The translations under genes and the position numbers were made by a program. This document shows positions 1 to 8,593 of a stretch of 64,000 bases of DNA, in pieces. The DNA comes from Streptomyces fulvoviolaceus. GTDB lineage: Bacteria; Actinomycetota; Actinomycetes; Streptomycetales; Streptomycetaceae. Location: NCBI RefSeq assembly GCF_000718165.1, contig NZ_JOEY01000013.1, forward strand, positions 124,001 to 188,000. The letters are read 5' to 3'. How positions within the stretch are numbered: the first letter of the stretch is position 1; every line of letters begins with the position of its first letter. The notes under the pieces are model-generated. The model worked only from the letters and a program-made list of their open reading frames with translations. It ran no database searches and was not told where the DNA came from.

Positions 1-1055
1 TCTTCCCGTATCCGATCGTGCAGGCCCCCATGGCGGGCGGCGTCTCCGTCCCGATGCTCGCCGCCGCCGTGTCCGAGGCCGGCGGGCTGGGGTTCCTCGC
101 CGCCGGGTACAAAACGGCCGACGGCCTGTACCAGGAGATCAAGCAGCTGCGGAGCCTGACGAGCCGCCCCTTCGGTGTGAACCTCTTCATGCCGCAGCCC
201 GAGTACGCCGACCCCGCGACCGTGGACGTCTACGCCCACCAGCTCGCCGGCGAGGCCGCCTGGTACGAGACCGAGCTCGGCGACCCGGAGAGCGGCCGCG
301 ACGACGGCTACGAGGCCAAGCTCGCCGTCCTGCTCGACAACCCGGTGCCGGTGGTCTCCTTCCACTTCGGCGTCCCGACCCGGAACGTCCTCGACTCCCT
401 CCGTCGCGCCGGGACCTTCACACTCGTCACCGCGACCTCCGCCGAGGAGGCCCTCGCCGTACAGCGGGCGGGCGCCGACGCGGTGATCGCGCAGGGCGTG
501 GAGGCGGGCGGCCACCAGGGCACGCACCGGGACGTCCCGGAACACGACCGTGCCGGCATCGGACTCCTCTCGCTCATCGCCCAGGTGCGCGAGACGGTGA
601 GCATCCCGATCGTCGCCGCCGGCGGCATCATGCGCGGCGGCCAGATCGCCGCGGTCCTCGGCGCGGGCGCGAGCGCGGCCCAGCTCGGCACCGCGTTCCT
701 CGCCACCCCCGAGTCCGGCGCGAGCACCGTGCACAAGCAGGCGCTGACCAACCCCCTGTTCGTCCGTACGGAGTTGACGCGCGCCTTCTCCGGCCGCCCG
801 GCCCGCGGACTGGTCAACCGCTTCATGCGCGAGCACGGTCCGTACGCGCCCGCCGCCTACCCGGAGATCCACCACCTCACCTCGCCCCTGCGCAAGGCGG
901 CCGCGAAGGCGGGCGACGCGCAGGGCATGGCGCTGTGGGCGGGACAGGGGCACCGGATGGCACGCGAGCTGCCCGCCGGTCAGCTGGTGGAGGTGCTGGC
1001 GGCCGAACTCACCGAGGCCGCGACAGCGTTGTCGGTCAGGGGTGGGTCGCGATGA
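1..1055 (+). CDS. nitronate monooxygenase (5' end outside window)
   Basis: FMN-dependent nitronate monooxygenase family (class I, formerly 2-nitropropane dioxygenase), a cytoplasmic enzyme that oxidises alkyl nitronates to carbonyls plus nitrite. The frame is already open at the window edge: codons before the GTG at 18 read F-P-Y-P-I-V-Q-A-P-M-A-G-G, the normal first strand of the family, so the GTG is an internal Val and only a few residues are missing. The GVEAGGHQG segment near residue 160 carries the conserved His, and PIVAAGGI plus the following Gly/Ala-rich stretch form the FMN phosphate site. The stop overlaps the rsmE start (ATGA), so the two are translationally coupled. The physiological substrate cannot be read from sequence. 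Confidence 0.9.
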   Translation, partial: FPYPIVQAPMAGGVSVPMLAAAVSEAGGLGFLAAGYKTADGLYQEIKQLRSLTSRPFGVNLFMPQPEYADPATVDVYAHQLAGEAAWYETELGDPESGRDDGYEAKLAVLLDNPVPVVSFHFGVPTRNVLDSLRRAGTFTLVTATSAEEALAVQRAGADAVIAQGVEAGGHQGTHRDVPEHDRAGIGLLSLIAQVRETVSIPIVAAGGIMRGGQIAAVLGAGASAAQLGTAFLATPESGASTVHKQALTNPLFVRTELTRAFSGRPARGLVNRFMREHGPYAPAAYPEIHHLTSPLRKAAAKAGDAQGMALWAGQGHRMARELPAGQLVEVLAAELTEAATALSVRGGSR

Positions 1056-1801
1056 CGGCCCCGGTGTTCGTCGTCGAGCACCTCGACGCGGGCGGCGGGG
1101 GACAGTATGTCCTCGACGGTCCCGAGGGGCGGCACGCGGTCTCCGTGAAGCGGCTCCAGCCCGGGGAGGAGGTCGTCCTCACCGACGGCGCCGGGCGCTA
1201 CGCGGTGTGCGACGTGGTCGCCGCCGAGGGCAAGGACCGCCTGATCGTCCACCTGACCTCGGTGTCCGAGGAGGCGGAGCCCTCGCCCCGTATCACCGTC
1301 GTCCAGGCCCTCCCCAAGGGCGACCGGGGCGAGTTGGCCGTGGAAACCATGACCGAGGTCGGCGTCGACGCGATCGTGCCGTGGCAGGCCGCCCGGTGCA
1401 TCACCCAGTGGAAGGGCGACCGGGGTCTGAAGGCGCTCGGCAAGTGGCGGGCGACCGCACGCGAGGCGGGCAAGCAGTCCCGCCGGGTCCGCTTTCCGGA
1501 GGTCGCGGACGCGGCAACCACCAAGCAGGTTGCGGCACTTCTCGCCAAAGCCGACTTCGCCGCCGTACTGCACTCCGACTTCGAGCACGGCAGCGAAGCC
1601 CTCGCCACCGCCGAACTCCCCGCCGAGGGTGAGATCGTGCTGGTCGTCGGCCCCGAAGGGGGCGTTTCCAAGGACGAGTTGGCGCTCTTCGAGGAGGCGG
1701 GTGCGAAGGCCTTCGTGCTGGGGCCTACGGTTTTGCGTACGTCGACCGCCGGCACCGCGGCCACCGCCCTGCTCCTCGGCCGCACGGGACGCTGGGCCTG
1801 A
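1052..1801 (+). CDS. rsmE: 16S rRNA (uracil1498-N3)-methyltransferase
   Basis: SPOUT-class SAM-dependent methyltransferase that methylates N3 of U1498 in 16S rRNA. The product is 249 aa, normal for RsmE. The N-terminal PUA-like part contains GRHAVSVKRLQPGEEV. The C-terminal trefoil-knot part contains LVVGPEGGVSKDELALF and a FVLGPTVLRTSTAGTAA run, which form the SAM-binding loops of the family. The ATG at 1052 is chosen because it overlaps the upstream stop and begins at the conserved PVFVVEHL strand; an in-frame start at 935 would lie deep in the nitronate monooxygenase gene. In streptomycetes rsmE commonly follows dnaJ and hrcA, and I recall a nitronate monooxygenase gene beside it, which fits this position. 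Confidence 0.93.
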   Translation: MTAPVFVVEHLDAGGGGQYVLDGPEGRHAVSVKRLQPGEEVVLTDGAGRYAVCDVVAAEGKDRLIVHLTSVSEEAEPSPRITVVQALPKGDRGELAVETMTEVGVDAIVPWQAARCITQWKGDRGLKALGKWRATAREAGKQSRRVRFPEVADAATTKQVAALLAKADFAAVLHSDFEHGSEALATAELPAEGEIVLVVGPEGGVSKDELALFEEAGAKAFVLGPTVLRTSTAGTAATALLLGRTGRWA

Positions 1802-1830
1802 CAGACAGCCCGACCGACAGGGAGAACACG

Positions 1831-2223
1831 GTGGAACTCGCCCAAGTAAGGCTCCTCGTCACCGACTTCGCCACGTGTTACCGCTTCTACGCCGAAGTCC
1901 TGGGCCTGAAGCCCCAGTCGGGGGCGACGGAGGGCCCGTACGAGAAGTTCAGCCCCACCACCGGCTCGGCGGGCATCGCCCTCCAGGACCGCGCGATGAT
2001 GGCCGAGATGCTGGGCGAACTCGGTGACGCGGCCACCGGCCACCGCTCCCTGGTGGTCCTGCGCGTGGACGACCTGGACACCTATTGCGAGCAGGTCGCC
2101 GCCCGTGGCGCCACCTTCCTGCACGACCCCACCCCCATGACCGACCGCATGCGCGTCGCCCATCTCAAGGACCCGGAGGGGAACCTGGTGGAACTCCAGG
2201 AGTGGCTCCTGTTGCGGGGCTGA
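1831..2223 (+). CDS. VOC (glyoxalase/bleomycin-resistance fold) protein
   Basis: Single-domain vicinal-oxygen-chelate protein of 130 aa. It has the paired beta-alpha-beta-beta-beta layout: first half LAQVRLLVTDFATCYRFYAEVLGL, second half SLVVLRVDDLDTYCEQVAARG followed by AHLKDPEGNLVELQEW, a standard VOC C-terminal motif with a metal-position Glu. The GTG at 1831 follows an AGGGAG ribosome site at about 1819. It lies 29 nt after rsmE and probably shares its transcript. The family includes dioxygenases, isomerases and antibiotic-binding proteins, and nothing here fixes the substrate. Confidence 0.8.
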   Translation: MELAQVRLLVTDFATCYRFYAEVLGLKPQSGATEGPYEKFSPTTGSAGIALQDRAMMAEMLGELGDAATGHRSLVVLRVDDLDTYCEQVAARGATFLHDPTPMTDRMRVAHLKDPEGNLVELQEWLLLRG

Positions 2224-2311
2224 CACCGAGAGCGCGCGGGCGGCACCGACGGCGCGCGGGTGGCCGTATGCGCCCTTCCACACGCGGCGGGTCAGTGGCA
2301 GGCTGCCCTCC

Positions 2312-2842
2312 ATGGGGGCGTTGAGGCGGATCTGGCGTCGGCCGCGAGGGCCGCGAGTGGCGGCCGTGGCGGTGTTCGCCGTCGTGGCCGTGGGCGGGGT
2401 GGCCGCCTGTGATCCGAACGGTGCGGTCAGTTCCGCGACCGTGGCCTACACGACCGATCAGGTCGCCACCAAGGAACTGGAGCGGCAGAACGCCGACGTG
2501 CGGTGGCTGACCTGTACGGCCTCCTACGACGACGGCGGGTCCACGCCGACGTCCAGTGCGAACACCGTCGCCACCGTCGACTGCAACGGGGAGACGGACG
2601 ACGGGCAGGACATCAAGGTCAAGGGCAAGATCACCCGGACCGTCAGCGGCGCCTGCGTGCGCGGGGACCTGACCGCCACGATCGGCGGCAAGCAGTGGTT
2701 CCACGTGGAGGGGCTGGGGAACTGCGACGCCACCACGCCGCCCGTCAACAACCCCGAGCCGAACGGGGACACCGTCACCGTGACCGTCACGAAGACCATC
2801 TGGTGCCAGGGCGACCCCCAGTGCTGGCCCGACGGCAAGTGA
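2312..2842 (+). CDS. putative lipoprotein, unknown function
   Basis: Exported protein of 176 aa that I do not recognise beyond its targeting. The N-terminus is Arg-rich (RRIWRRPRGPR), then a hydrophobic stretch VAAVAVFAVVAVGGVA ends in a lipobox-like V-A-A-C at about residue 30 followed by Asp-Pro. The mature part is small and beta-rich, has a Cys pair around LTCTASYDD and VDCNG, and ends with Thr/Val repeats (DTVTVTVTKTIW) and a second Cys pair near WCQGDPQCW, suggesting disulfides outside the cell. It stands alone between the VOC gene and the tricorn gene. Confidence 0.65.
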   Translation: MGALRRIWRRPRGPRVAAVAVFAVVAVGGVAACDPNGAVSSATVAYTTDQVATKELERQNADVRWLTCTASYDDGGSTPTSSANTVATVDCNGETDDGQDIKVKGKITRTVSGACVRGDLTATIGGKQWFHVEGLGNCDATTPPVNNPEPNGDTVTVTVTKTIWCQGDPQCWPDGK

Positions 2843-2904
2843 CCTGCCGGGGCAAGTGATCCAAACCTCTGTGCGTGGGCGCCGCCCGTGCATAGGGTGA
2901 TCGG

Positions 2905-5900
2905 GTGACACAGCCTGCGACGTCTGCATATCTCCGGTTTCCGCATCTGCAGGGCGAGTTGGTCGCCTTCACCGCCGAGGACGACGTGTGGCTCGTCCCG
3001 CTCGACGGCGGGCGCGCCTGGCGGGTGAGCGCCGACAACGTCCCGGTCACCCTGCCCCGCATCTCGCCCGACGGCACGACCGTCGCCTGGACCTCCACCC
3101 GCGACGGCGCCCCCGAGGTGCACATCGCCCCGGTGGACGGAGGCCCGGCCAAGAGGCTGACGCACTGGGGCAGTTCGCGTACCCAGGTACGCGGCTGGAC
3201 CCCGGACGGACAGGTCCTCGCGATCAGCACCCACGGCCAGGCGAGCCTCCGCCGCAGCTGGGCGCACTCCGTCCCGCTCGACGGCGGACCGTCGACCGTC
3301 CTGCCGCACGGGCCCGTCGGCCATGTCGCCTACGGAGACCCGGGGACCGTCCTGCTCTCCGCTCCCATGGGACGCGAGGCCGCCTGGTGGAAGCGCTACC
3401 GGGGCGGTACGGCGGGCAAGTTGTGGATCGACCGAGAAGGCGACGGGGAGTTCGTACGGCTGCACGCGGACCTGGACGGGAACATCGAGTACCCGGTGTG
3501 GACGGGAGAGCGCATCGCCTTCCTGTCCGACCACGAGGGCGTCGGCGCCCTCTACTCCTCCCTCAGCGACGGCTCCGACCTCCGCCGGCACACCCCCCTC
3601 GACGGCTACTACGCCCGGCACGCCTCCGGAGACGGCACCCGTGTCGTCTACACCTCCGCCGGTGAACTCTGGGTCCTCGACGACCTCGACGGCGCCGAAC
3701 CGCGCCGCCTCGACATCCGGCTCGGCGGCCAGCGCACCGACCGCCAGCCGTTCGCCGTGAACGCCACCCGCTGGTTCGGGTCCGCCGCCCCCGACCACAC
3801 CGCGCGCGGCAGCGCGGTCGCCGTGCGCGGTGCGATCCACTGGGTCACCCACCGTTCGGGACCGGCCCGCGCGCTCGCCGTCGAGCCCGGTGTACGGGCC
3901 CGGCTGCCGCGCACCTTCCGCGCCGAGGGCGAGGAGTGGGTGGTGTGGGTGACGGACGCGGAGGGCGACGACGCCCTGGAGTTCGCGCCCGCCACCGGCC
4001 TCGCACCGGGCGCCACCCCCCGCCGCCTCGCCGCCGGACAGCTCGGCCGCGTCCTGGGCCTCGCCATGGCCCCCGACGGCAGCCGGGCCGCGGTCGCCGC
4101 GCACGACGGCCGCGTCCTGCTCGTCGAGCGGGAGACCGGCGAGGTGCGCGAGGTCGACCGCAGCGAGGACGGGGACGTCTCCGGGCTGACCTTCTCGCCC
4201 GACTCGGCCTGGCTCGCCTGGTCGCACCCCGGCCCGGGCCCGCTGGCCCAGCTCCGGCTCGCCAACACCACCGACCTCTCGGTCACCGAGGCGACCCCGC
4301 TCCGCTTCCAGGACTACGCCCCGGCCTTCACCCTCGACGGCAAGCACCTGGCCTTCCTCTCCAACCGTTCCTTCGACCCGGTCTACGACGAGCACGTCTT
4401 CGACCTCGCCTTCGTGGTCGGCGACCGCCCGCACCTGATCACCCTGGCCGCGACCACCCCGTCCCCCTTCGGCCCGCAGCGGCACGGCCGCCCCTTCGAG
4501 GCCCCCGACAAGGACGAGACGCCCGACAGCGAGGGCACCCCGGCCACCCGGATCGACCTCGAAGGCCTCGCCGACCGGATCGTGCCGTTCCCGGTCGAGG
4601 CCGCCCGCTACTCGAACCTGCGGGCCGCGAAGGACGGCGTCCTGTGGCTCAGGCACCCGGTGCAGGGCGTCCTCGGCTCTTCCCGGGCCACCCCGGACGA
4701 CCCCGACCCCAAGACCGAGCTGGAGCGCTACGACCTCGCCCAGCAGCGCCTCGAGCACCTCGCCGCCGACGCCGACCACTTCCGTGTCAGCGGCGACGGC
4801 AAGCGCGTCCTGCTGTGGACCGACGGCCGGCTGAAGGTCGTACCGAGCGACCGGCGCGCCTCCAACGACGACGACAGCGACACCAACGTCACCATCGACC
4901 TCACCCGGGTCCGGCAGACCGTCGACCCGTCGGCCGAGTGGCGCCAGATGTACGAGGAGACCGGCCGCATCATGCGGGACCACTTCTGGCGGCCCGACAT
5001 GAACGGCGTCGACTGGTCCGGCGTACTCGACCGCTACCGGCCGGTGGTCGACCGCGTCGCCACCCACGACGACCTCGTCGACCTCCTCTGGGAGGTCCAG
5101 GGCGAGCTCGGCACCTCGCACGCTTACGTCATGCCGCGCGGCGGACACGGCAGCGGGCCCCGGCAGGGCCTGCTCGGCGCCGACATCTCCCGCCATACGA
5201 ACGACAGTTGGCGCATCGACCGCATCCTGCCGACCGAGACCTCCGACCCCGACGCCCGCTCCCCGCTCGCCGCACCGGGCGTCGCGGTGCGCGCCGGCGA
5301 CGCGATCGTCGCGGTGGGCGGGCACCCGGTCGACCCGGTCACCGGCCCCGGACCGCTCCTCGTCGGTACGGCGGGCAAGGCCATCGAGCTGACCATCTCC
5401 CCGTCCGGCGGCGGCGACCTGCGCCACGCCGTCGTCGTCCCCATCTCCGACGAGGAGCCGCTGCGCTACCACGCCTGGGTCGCCGACCGGCGGGCCTACG
5501 TCCACGAGAAGTCCGGCGGGCGCCTCGGCTACCTCCACGTCCCCGACATGCAGGCCCCCGGCTGGGCCCAGATCCACCGTGACCTGCGCGTCGAGGTGGC
5601 CCGGGAGGGCCTCGTCGTCGACGTCCGCGAGAACCGGGGCGGCCACACCTCCCAGCTGGTCGTCGAGAAGCTGGCGCGGCGGATCGTCGGCTGGGCGCTG
5701 CCGCGCGGGATGCGGGCGTACAGCTATCCGCGGGACGCTCCGCGGGGGCCCGTGGTCGCCGTCGCGAACGAGTTCTCGGGTTCGGACGGGGACATCGTCA
5801 ACGCGGCGATCAAGGCGTTGGGGATCGGCCCGGTGGTGGGTACGCGGACGTGGGGTGGGGTGATCGGGATCGACAGTCGGTACCGGTTGGTCGACGGCAC

Positions 5901-6111
5901 GCTGATTACGCAGCCCAAGTACGCGTTCTGGCTCGAGGGTTACGAGTGGGGCGTGGAGAACCACGGGGTGGACCCGGACGTGGAGGTGGTGCAGCGGCCG
6001 CAGGATTACGCGGCGGGGAAGGACGTACAGCTGGACGAGGCGGTGCGGATAGCGCTGGAGGCGCTGGAGACCAGCCCGGCGAAAACACCGCCGACTCTGC
6101 CCACCTCGTAG
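2905..6111 (+). CDS. tricorn protease homologue (S41 family)
   Basis: Large cytoplasmic serine protease of 1068 aa, believed to act downstream of the proteasome on oligopeptides. The first roughly 650 residues are beta-propeller repeats with many S-x-D-G-xx-(I/V)-A-(W/F) blades (for example ISPDGTTVAWTSTRDG and FSPDSAWLAWS). A C1 region follows (about 680-760), then a PDZ domain (about 760-850, RAGDAIVAVGGHPV) and a C2 core. By alignment with archaeal tricorn, the catalytic residues are S738-H739 in GTSHAY, nucleophile S960-D961 in NEFSGSDGD, and E1018 in YEWGVENHG; all are present. The GTG at 2905 fits an AGGGTGA leader. The stop codon TAG abuts a dispersed GC-rich element. I recall an S. 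coelicolor tricorn gene with the same HIT and RNase Z neighbours. Confidence 0.92.
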   Translation: MTQPATSAYLRFPHLQGELVAFTAEDDVWLVPLDGGRAWRVSADNVPVTLPRISPDGTTVAWTSTRDGAPEVHIAPVDGGPAKRLTHWGSSRTQVRGWTPDGQVLAISTHGQASLRRSWAHSVPLDGGPSTVLPHGPVGHVAYGDPGTVLLSAPMGREAAWWKRYRGGTAGKLWIDREGDGEFVRLHADLDGNIEYPVWTGERIAFLSDHEGVGALYSSLSDGSDLRRHTPLDGYYARHASGDGTRVVYTSAGELWVLDDLDGAEPRRLDIRLGGQRTDRQPFAVNATRWFGSAAPDHTARGSAVAVRGAIHWVTHRSGPARALAVEPGVRARLPRTFRAEGEEWVVWVTDAEGDDALEFAPATGLAPGATPRRLAAGQLGRVLGLAMAPDGSRAAVAAHDGRVLLVERETGEVREVDRSEDGDVSGLTFSPDSAWLAWSHPGPGPLAQLRLANTTDLSVTEATPLRFQDYAPAFTLDGKHLAFLSNRSFDPVYDEHVFDLAFVVGDRPHLITLAATTPSPFGPQRHGRPFEAPDKDETPDSEGTPATRIDLEGLADRIVPFPVEAARYSNLRAAKDGVLWLRHPVQGVLGSSRATPDDPDPKTELERYDLAQQRLEHLAADADHFRVSGDGKRVLLWTDGRLKVVPSDRRASNDDDSDTNVTIDLTRVRQTVDPSAEWRQMYEETGRIMRDHFWRPDMNGVDWSGVLDRYRPVVDRVATHDDLVDLLWEVQGELGTSHAYVMPRGGHGSGPRQGLLGADISRHTNDSWRIDRILPTETSDPDARSPLAAPGVAVRAGDAIVAVGGHPVDPVTGPGPLLVGTAGKAIELTISPSGGGDLRHAVVVPISDEEPLRYHAWVADRRAYVHEKSGGRLGYLHVPDMQAPGWAQIHRDLRVEVAREGLVVDVRENRGGHTSQLVVEKLARRIVGWALPRGMRAYSYPRDAPRGPVVAVANEFSGSDGDIVNAAIKALGIGPVVGTRTWGGVIGIDSRYRLVDGTLITQPKYAFWLEGYEWGVENHGVDPDVEVVQRPQDYAAGKDVQLDEAVRIALEALETSPAKTPPTLPTS

Positions 6112-6164
6112 GGGCGCGGGGCTGTATCGATCTGCGGCTCCGCCGCGTGGGCGTGACCAGCCAC
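6111..6164 (+). repeat. dispersed GC-rich gene-end element, copy A
   Basis: About 54 nt starting GGGGCGCGGGGCTGTATCGA and running through TCTGCGGCTCCGCCGCG to GACCAGCCAC. Its first G is the last base of the tricorn stop codon. An almost identical copy in inverse orientation lies at 8530-8593, a diverged one at 33814-33872 and partial ones at 31599-31630 and 40279-40305. The internal CGGCTCCGCCG can fold. I infer a transcription-end or REP-like role. Confidence 0.75.
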
Positions 6165-6222
6165 AAGGCACCTGCAGCCCGCGACGATACGATGCCCCCA
6201 CACCCAACCCGGAGGGAACCAC

Positions 6223-6576
6223 ATGCCAGGGGAACCGCAGGACGACTGCCTGTTCTGCAAGATCGTCGCGGGCCAGATCCCGGCAACGATCGTGCGGGAG
6301 ACAGAGACGACCATCGCGTTCCGGGACATCAATCCCCAGGCGCCCACCCACGTCCTGGTGATCCCCAAGGTGCACTACCGGGACGCCGCCTCGCTGGCCG
6401 CCGCCGAACCCGTGATCACCGCGGACGTCCTCCGCGAGGCACAGGCGGTCGCGGACGAGGACAAGCTCGAAAGCTACCGCATCGTCTTCAACACAGGCGC
6501 CGGCGCAGGCCAGACCGTCTGGCACGCCCACGCCCATGTGCTCGGCGGCCGCGGCCTCCAGTGGCCCCCCGGGTAA
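6223..6576 (+). CDS. HIT family nucleotide phosphoramidase (HinT type)
   Basis: Histidine-triad protein of 117 aa, the normal size for HinT-like purine nucleoside phosphoramidases that cleave AMP-lysine type bonds. The triad reads H-A-H-A-H-V near residue 105 (VWHAHAHVLGG). The N-terminus has the zinc-type pair C-L-F-C followed by KIVAGQIPA, and FRDINPQAPTHVLVIPK is the second conserved block. The ATG at 6223 has a GGAGGGA ribosome site about 8 nt upstream. It is 6 nt from the RNase Z gene and probably cotranscribed with it. Confidence 0.92.
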   Translation: MPGEPQDDCLFCKIVAGQIPATIVRETETTIAFRDINPQAPTHVLVIPKVHYRDAASLAAAEPVITADVLREAQAVADEDKLESYRIVFNTGAGAGQTVWHAHAHVLGGRGLQWPPG

Positions 6577-6582
6577 CTCGCC

Positions 6583-7488
6583 GTGTCCGTACGTGAATTG
6601 GTGGTCCTCGGCACCGCCAGCCAGGTCCCGACCCGGCACCGCAACCACAACGGCTACCTGCTGCGCTGGGACGGCGAGGGCATCCTCTTCGACCCCGGCG
6701 AGGGCACGCAGCGCCAGATGCTGCGCGCCGGAGTCGCCGCGCACGACCTCAACCGGATCTGCGTCACGCACTTCCACGGCGACCACTCGCTCGGCCTCGC
6801 CGGAGTCATTCAGCGCATCAACCTCGACCGGGTCCCGCACGAGATCACCGCCCACTACCCGAAGTCGGGGCAGCGCTTCTTCGACCGGCTGCGGTACGCG
6901 ACGGCGTACCGGGAGACGGTCCAGCTCGTCGAGGCGCCGGTCGCTTCCGACGGCGACCTCGCGGTGACCCCGTCGTACACGCTGGAAGCCCGGCGGCTCT
7001 CCCACCCCGTCGAGTCCTACGGCTACCGCCTCACCGAACCCGACGGCCGCCGTATGCTGCCCGACCGCCTCGCCGCGCACGGCATCAAGGGCCCGGATGT
7101 CGGCCGTATCCAACGCGAGGGCTCTCTCGGCGACGTCTCCCTCGACGACGTCAGCGAGGTGCGCCGCGGGCAGCGGTTCGCGTTCGTCATGGACACCCGG
7201 CTGTGCGACGGCGTGAACGCCCTGGCGGAGGGCTGCGACATGCTCGTCATCGAGTCGACGTTCCTCGATGAGGACGAGCAACTCGCGGTCGACCACGGCC
7301 ATTTGACGGCTGGTCAGGCTGCCCGTGCCGCGCGGGACGCCGGCGTACGGCACCTCGTGCTCACCCACTTCAGCCAGCGCTACTCCGAGCCGGACGAGTT
7401 CGAGCGGCAGGCGCGGGCGGCGGGGTACGAGGGGGAGCTGACCGTCGCCCATGACCTCCTGCGGGTGCCGGTTCCGAAACGGCGATAA
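6583..7488 (+). CDS. rnz: ribonuclease Z (tRNA 3'-processing endonuclease)
   Basis: Metallo-beta-lactamase fold endonuclease that removes 3' trailers from tRNA precursors. The 301 aa match short-form RNase Z. The Zn motif H-F-H-G-D-H sits at about residues 64-69 in [13 protein letters not shown]. Further ligands appear in [11 protein letters not shown] and in [11 protein letters not shown] near the C-terminus, and the exosite is around residues 150-175. The GTG at 6583 is taken because the protein then starts with [15 protein letters not shown], the canonical first strand. Loss of this function is usually lethal, so the gene should be essential. Confidence 0.93.
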   Translation: MSVRELVVLGTASQVPTRHRNHNGYLLRWDGEGILFDPGEGTQRQMLRAGVAAHDLNRICVTHFHGDHSLGLAGVIQRINLDRVPHEITAHYPKSGQRFFDRLRYATAYRETVQLVEAPVASDGDLAVTPSYTLEARRLSHPVESYGYRLTEPDGRRMLPDRLAAHGIKGPDVGRIQREGSLGDVSLDDVSEVRRGQRFAFVMDTRLCDGVNALAEGCDMLVIESTFLDEDEQLAVDHGHLTAGQAARAARDAGVRHLVLTHFSQRYSEPDEFERQARAAGYEGELTVAHDLLRVPVPKRR

Positions 7489-7508
7489 AACACCCGTACG
7501 ATGCTGCG

Positions 7509-8501
7509 ATGCCCCTCCCCAAAGCTGAACTGCACCTCCACATCGAAGGCACCCTGGAGCCGGAGCTCGCCTTCGAGCTCGCCGCCCGCAACGGCGTCGA
7601 GCTGCCGTACGCCGACACCGACGCGCTCCGCAAGGCGTACCAGTTCGAGGACCTCCAGTCCTTCCTGAACCTGTACTACGAGCTCATGGCCGTGCTCCGC
7701 ACCGAGCGGGACTTCGAGGACCTCGCCAACGCCTATCTCGCCCGCGCCGCCGCGCAGGGCGTGCGGCACGCGGAGATCTTCTTCGACCCGCAGGCCCATA
7801 TCGCCCGGGGCGTCGACATGGGCACGGTGGTGGAAGGGCTGTGGCGGGCGCTCGGCAGCAGCGACGCGAACCACGGCGTCTCCACCCAGCTGATTCTCTG
7901 CTTCCTGCGGGACGAGTCCGCCGAGTCGGCCCTGGAGACGCTGGAGGCCGCGAAGCCGTACCTCGACCGGATCGTCGGCATCGGCCTCGACTCGGCCGAG
8001 GTCGGGCACCCGCCGGTGAAGTTCCGCGAGGTGTACGAGGCCGCCGCCGCGCTCGGTCTGCGGCGCGTGGCGCACGCCGGTGAGGAGGGGCCGCCGGAGT
8101 ACATCACCGAGGCGCTGGACATCCTCGGCGTCGAGCGGATCGACCACGGGCTGCGGTGCATGGAGTCCCCCGAGCTGGTCGAGCGGCTCGTCCGCGACCG
8201 CGTCCCGCTGACCCTGTGCCCGCTCTCCAACGTCCGGCTCCGCACGGTCGACGTCCTCGGCGACCACCCGCTGCCGGCCATGCTCGACGCCGGGCTGCTG
8301 TGCACGGTCAACTCCGACGACCCGGCCTACTTCGGCGGGTACGCGGGCGACAACTTCGACGCGGTGCGCTTGGCGCTGGGCCTGAGCGAGGGTCGGCTGC
8401 GGGAGCTGGCCCGGAATTCCTTCGTCGCGTCCTTCCTGGAGCACGACGAGGAGCGGCGGGCGCGGTATCTCGCCGAGGTGGAGGCGTACGAGTTCTCGTA
8501 G
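7509..8501 (+). CDS. adenosine/adenine deaminase family protein
   Basis: TIM-barrel aminohydrolase of 330 aa in purine salvage. The zinc site starts with H-L-H at about residues 11-13 (KAELHLHIEGTLEPEL). It continues with the HAGEEG motif near 192, IDHGLRC near 213 and the C-terminal NSDDPAYFGG Asp pair near 272. The LHIEGTLEPE start and SDDPAYFGG end resemble adenine deaminases of the ADE/Aah1 type more than classical E. coli Add (which has HRHLDG), so the substrate could be adenine rather than adenosine. The gene converges on the MFS gene across a hairpin at 8574-8593 that can end both transcripts. Confidence 0.85.
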   Translation: MPLPKAELHLHIEGTLEPELAFELAARNGVELPYADTDALRKAYQFEDLQSFLNLYYELMAVLRTERDFEDLANAYLARAAAQGVRHAEIFFDPQAHIARGVDMGTVVEGLWRALGSSDANHGVSTQLILCFLRDESAESALETLEAAKPYLDRIVGIGLDSAEVGHPPVKFREVYEAAAALGLRRVAHAGEEGPPEYITEALDILGVERIDHGLRCMESPELVERLVRDRVPLTLCPLSNVRLRTVDVLGDHPLPAMLDAGLLCTVNSDDPAYFGGYAGDNFDAVRLALGLSEGRLRELARNSFVASFLEHDEERRARYLAEVEAYEFS

Positions 8502-8529
8502 GTGAGAAATGATGCTGCGGGCCGGTGGG

Positions 8530-8593
8530 GGCTGGTCGCGCCCACGCGGCGGAGCCGCAGATCGATACAGCCCCGCGCCCCTAAAGGGGCGCG
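8530..8593. terminator. dispersed GC-rich element, copy B, with terminator hairpin
   Basis: Inverse copy of the element at 6111. Its outer end forms a perfect 8-bp stem CGCGCCCC / GGGGCGCG (8574-8581 with 8586-8593) around the loop TAAA. It lies between two convergent genes. The stop codon of the minus-strand MFS gene (8581-8583) is inside the stem-loop. A bidirectional terminator is the simplest reading. Confidence 0.7.

Noticed and set aside
18..20. GTG at 18 as start of the nitronate monooxygenase gene
   Set aside because: The frame is open to the window edge and encodes the conserved F-P-Y-P-I strand before it, so the gene is simply cut by the window.
2524..7452. A 1642-codon open frame on the minus strand opposite the tricorn, HIT and RNase Z genes
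   Set aside because: It is a GC-driven shadow frame with repetitive V/G/D/R/A composition, no domains, and it lies antisense to three clear genes.
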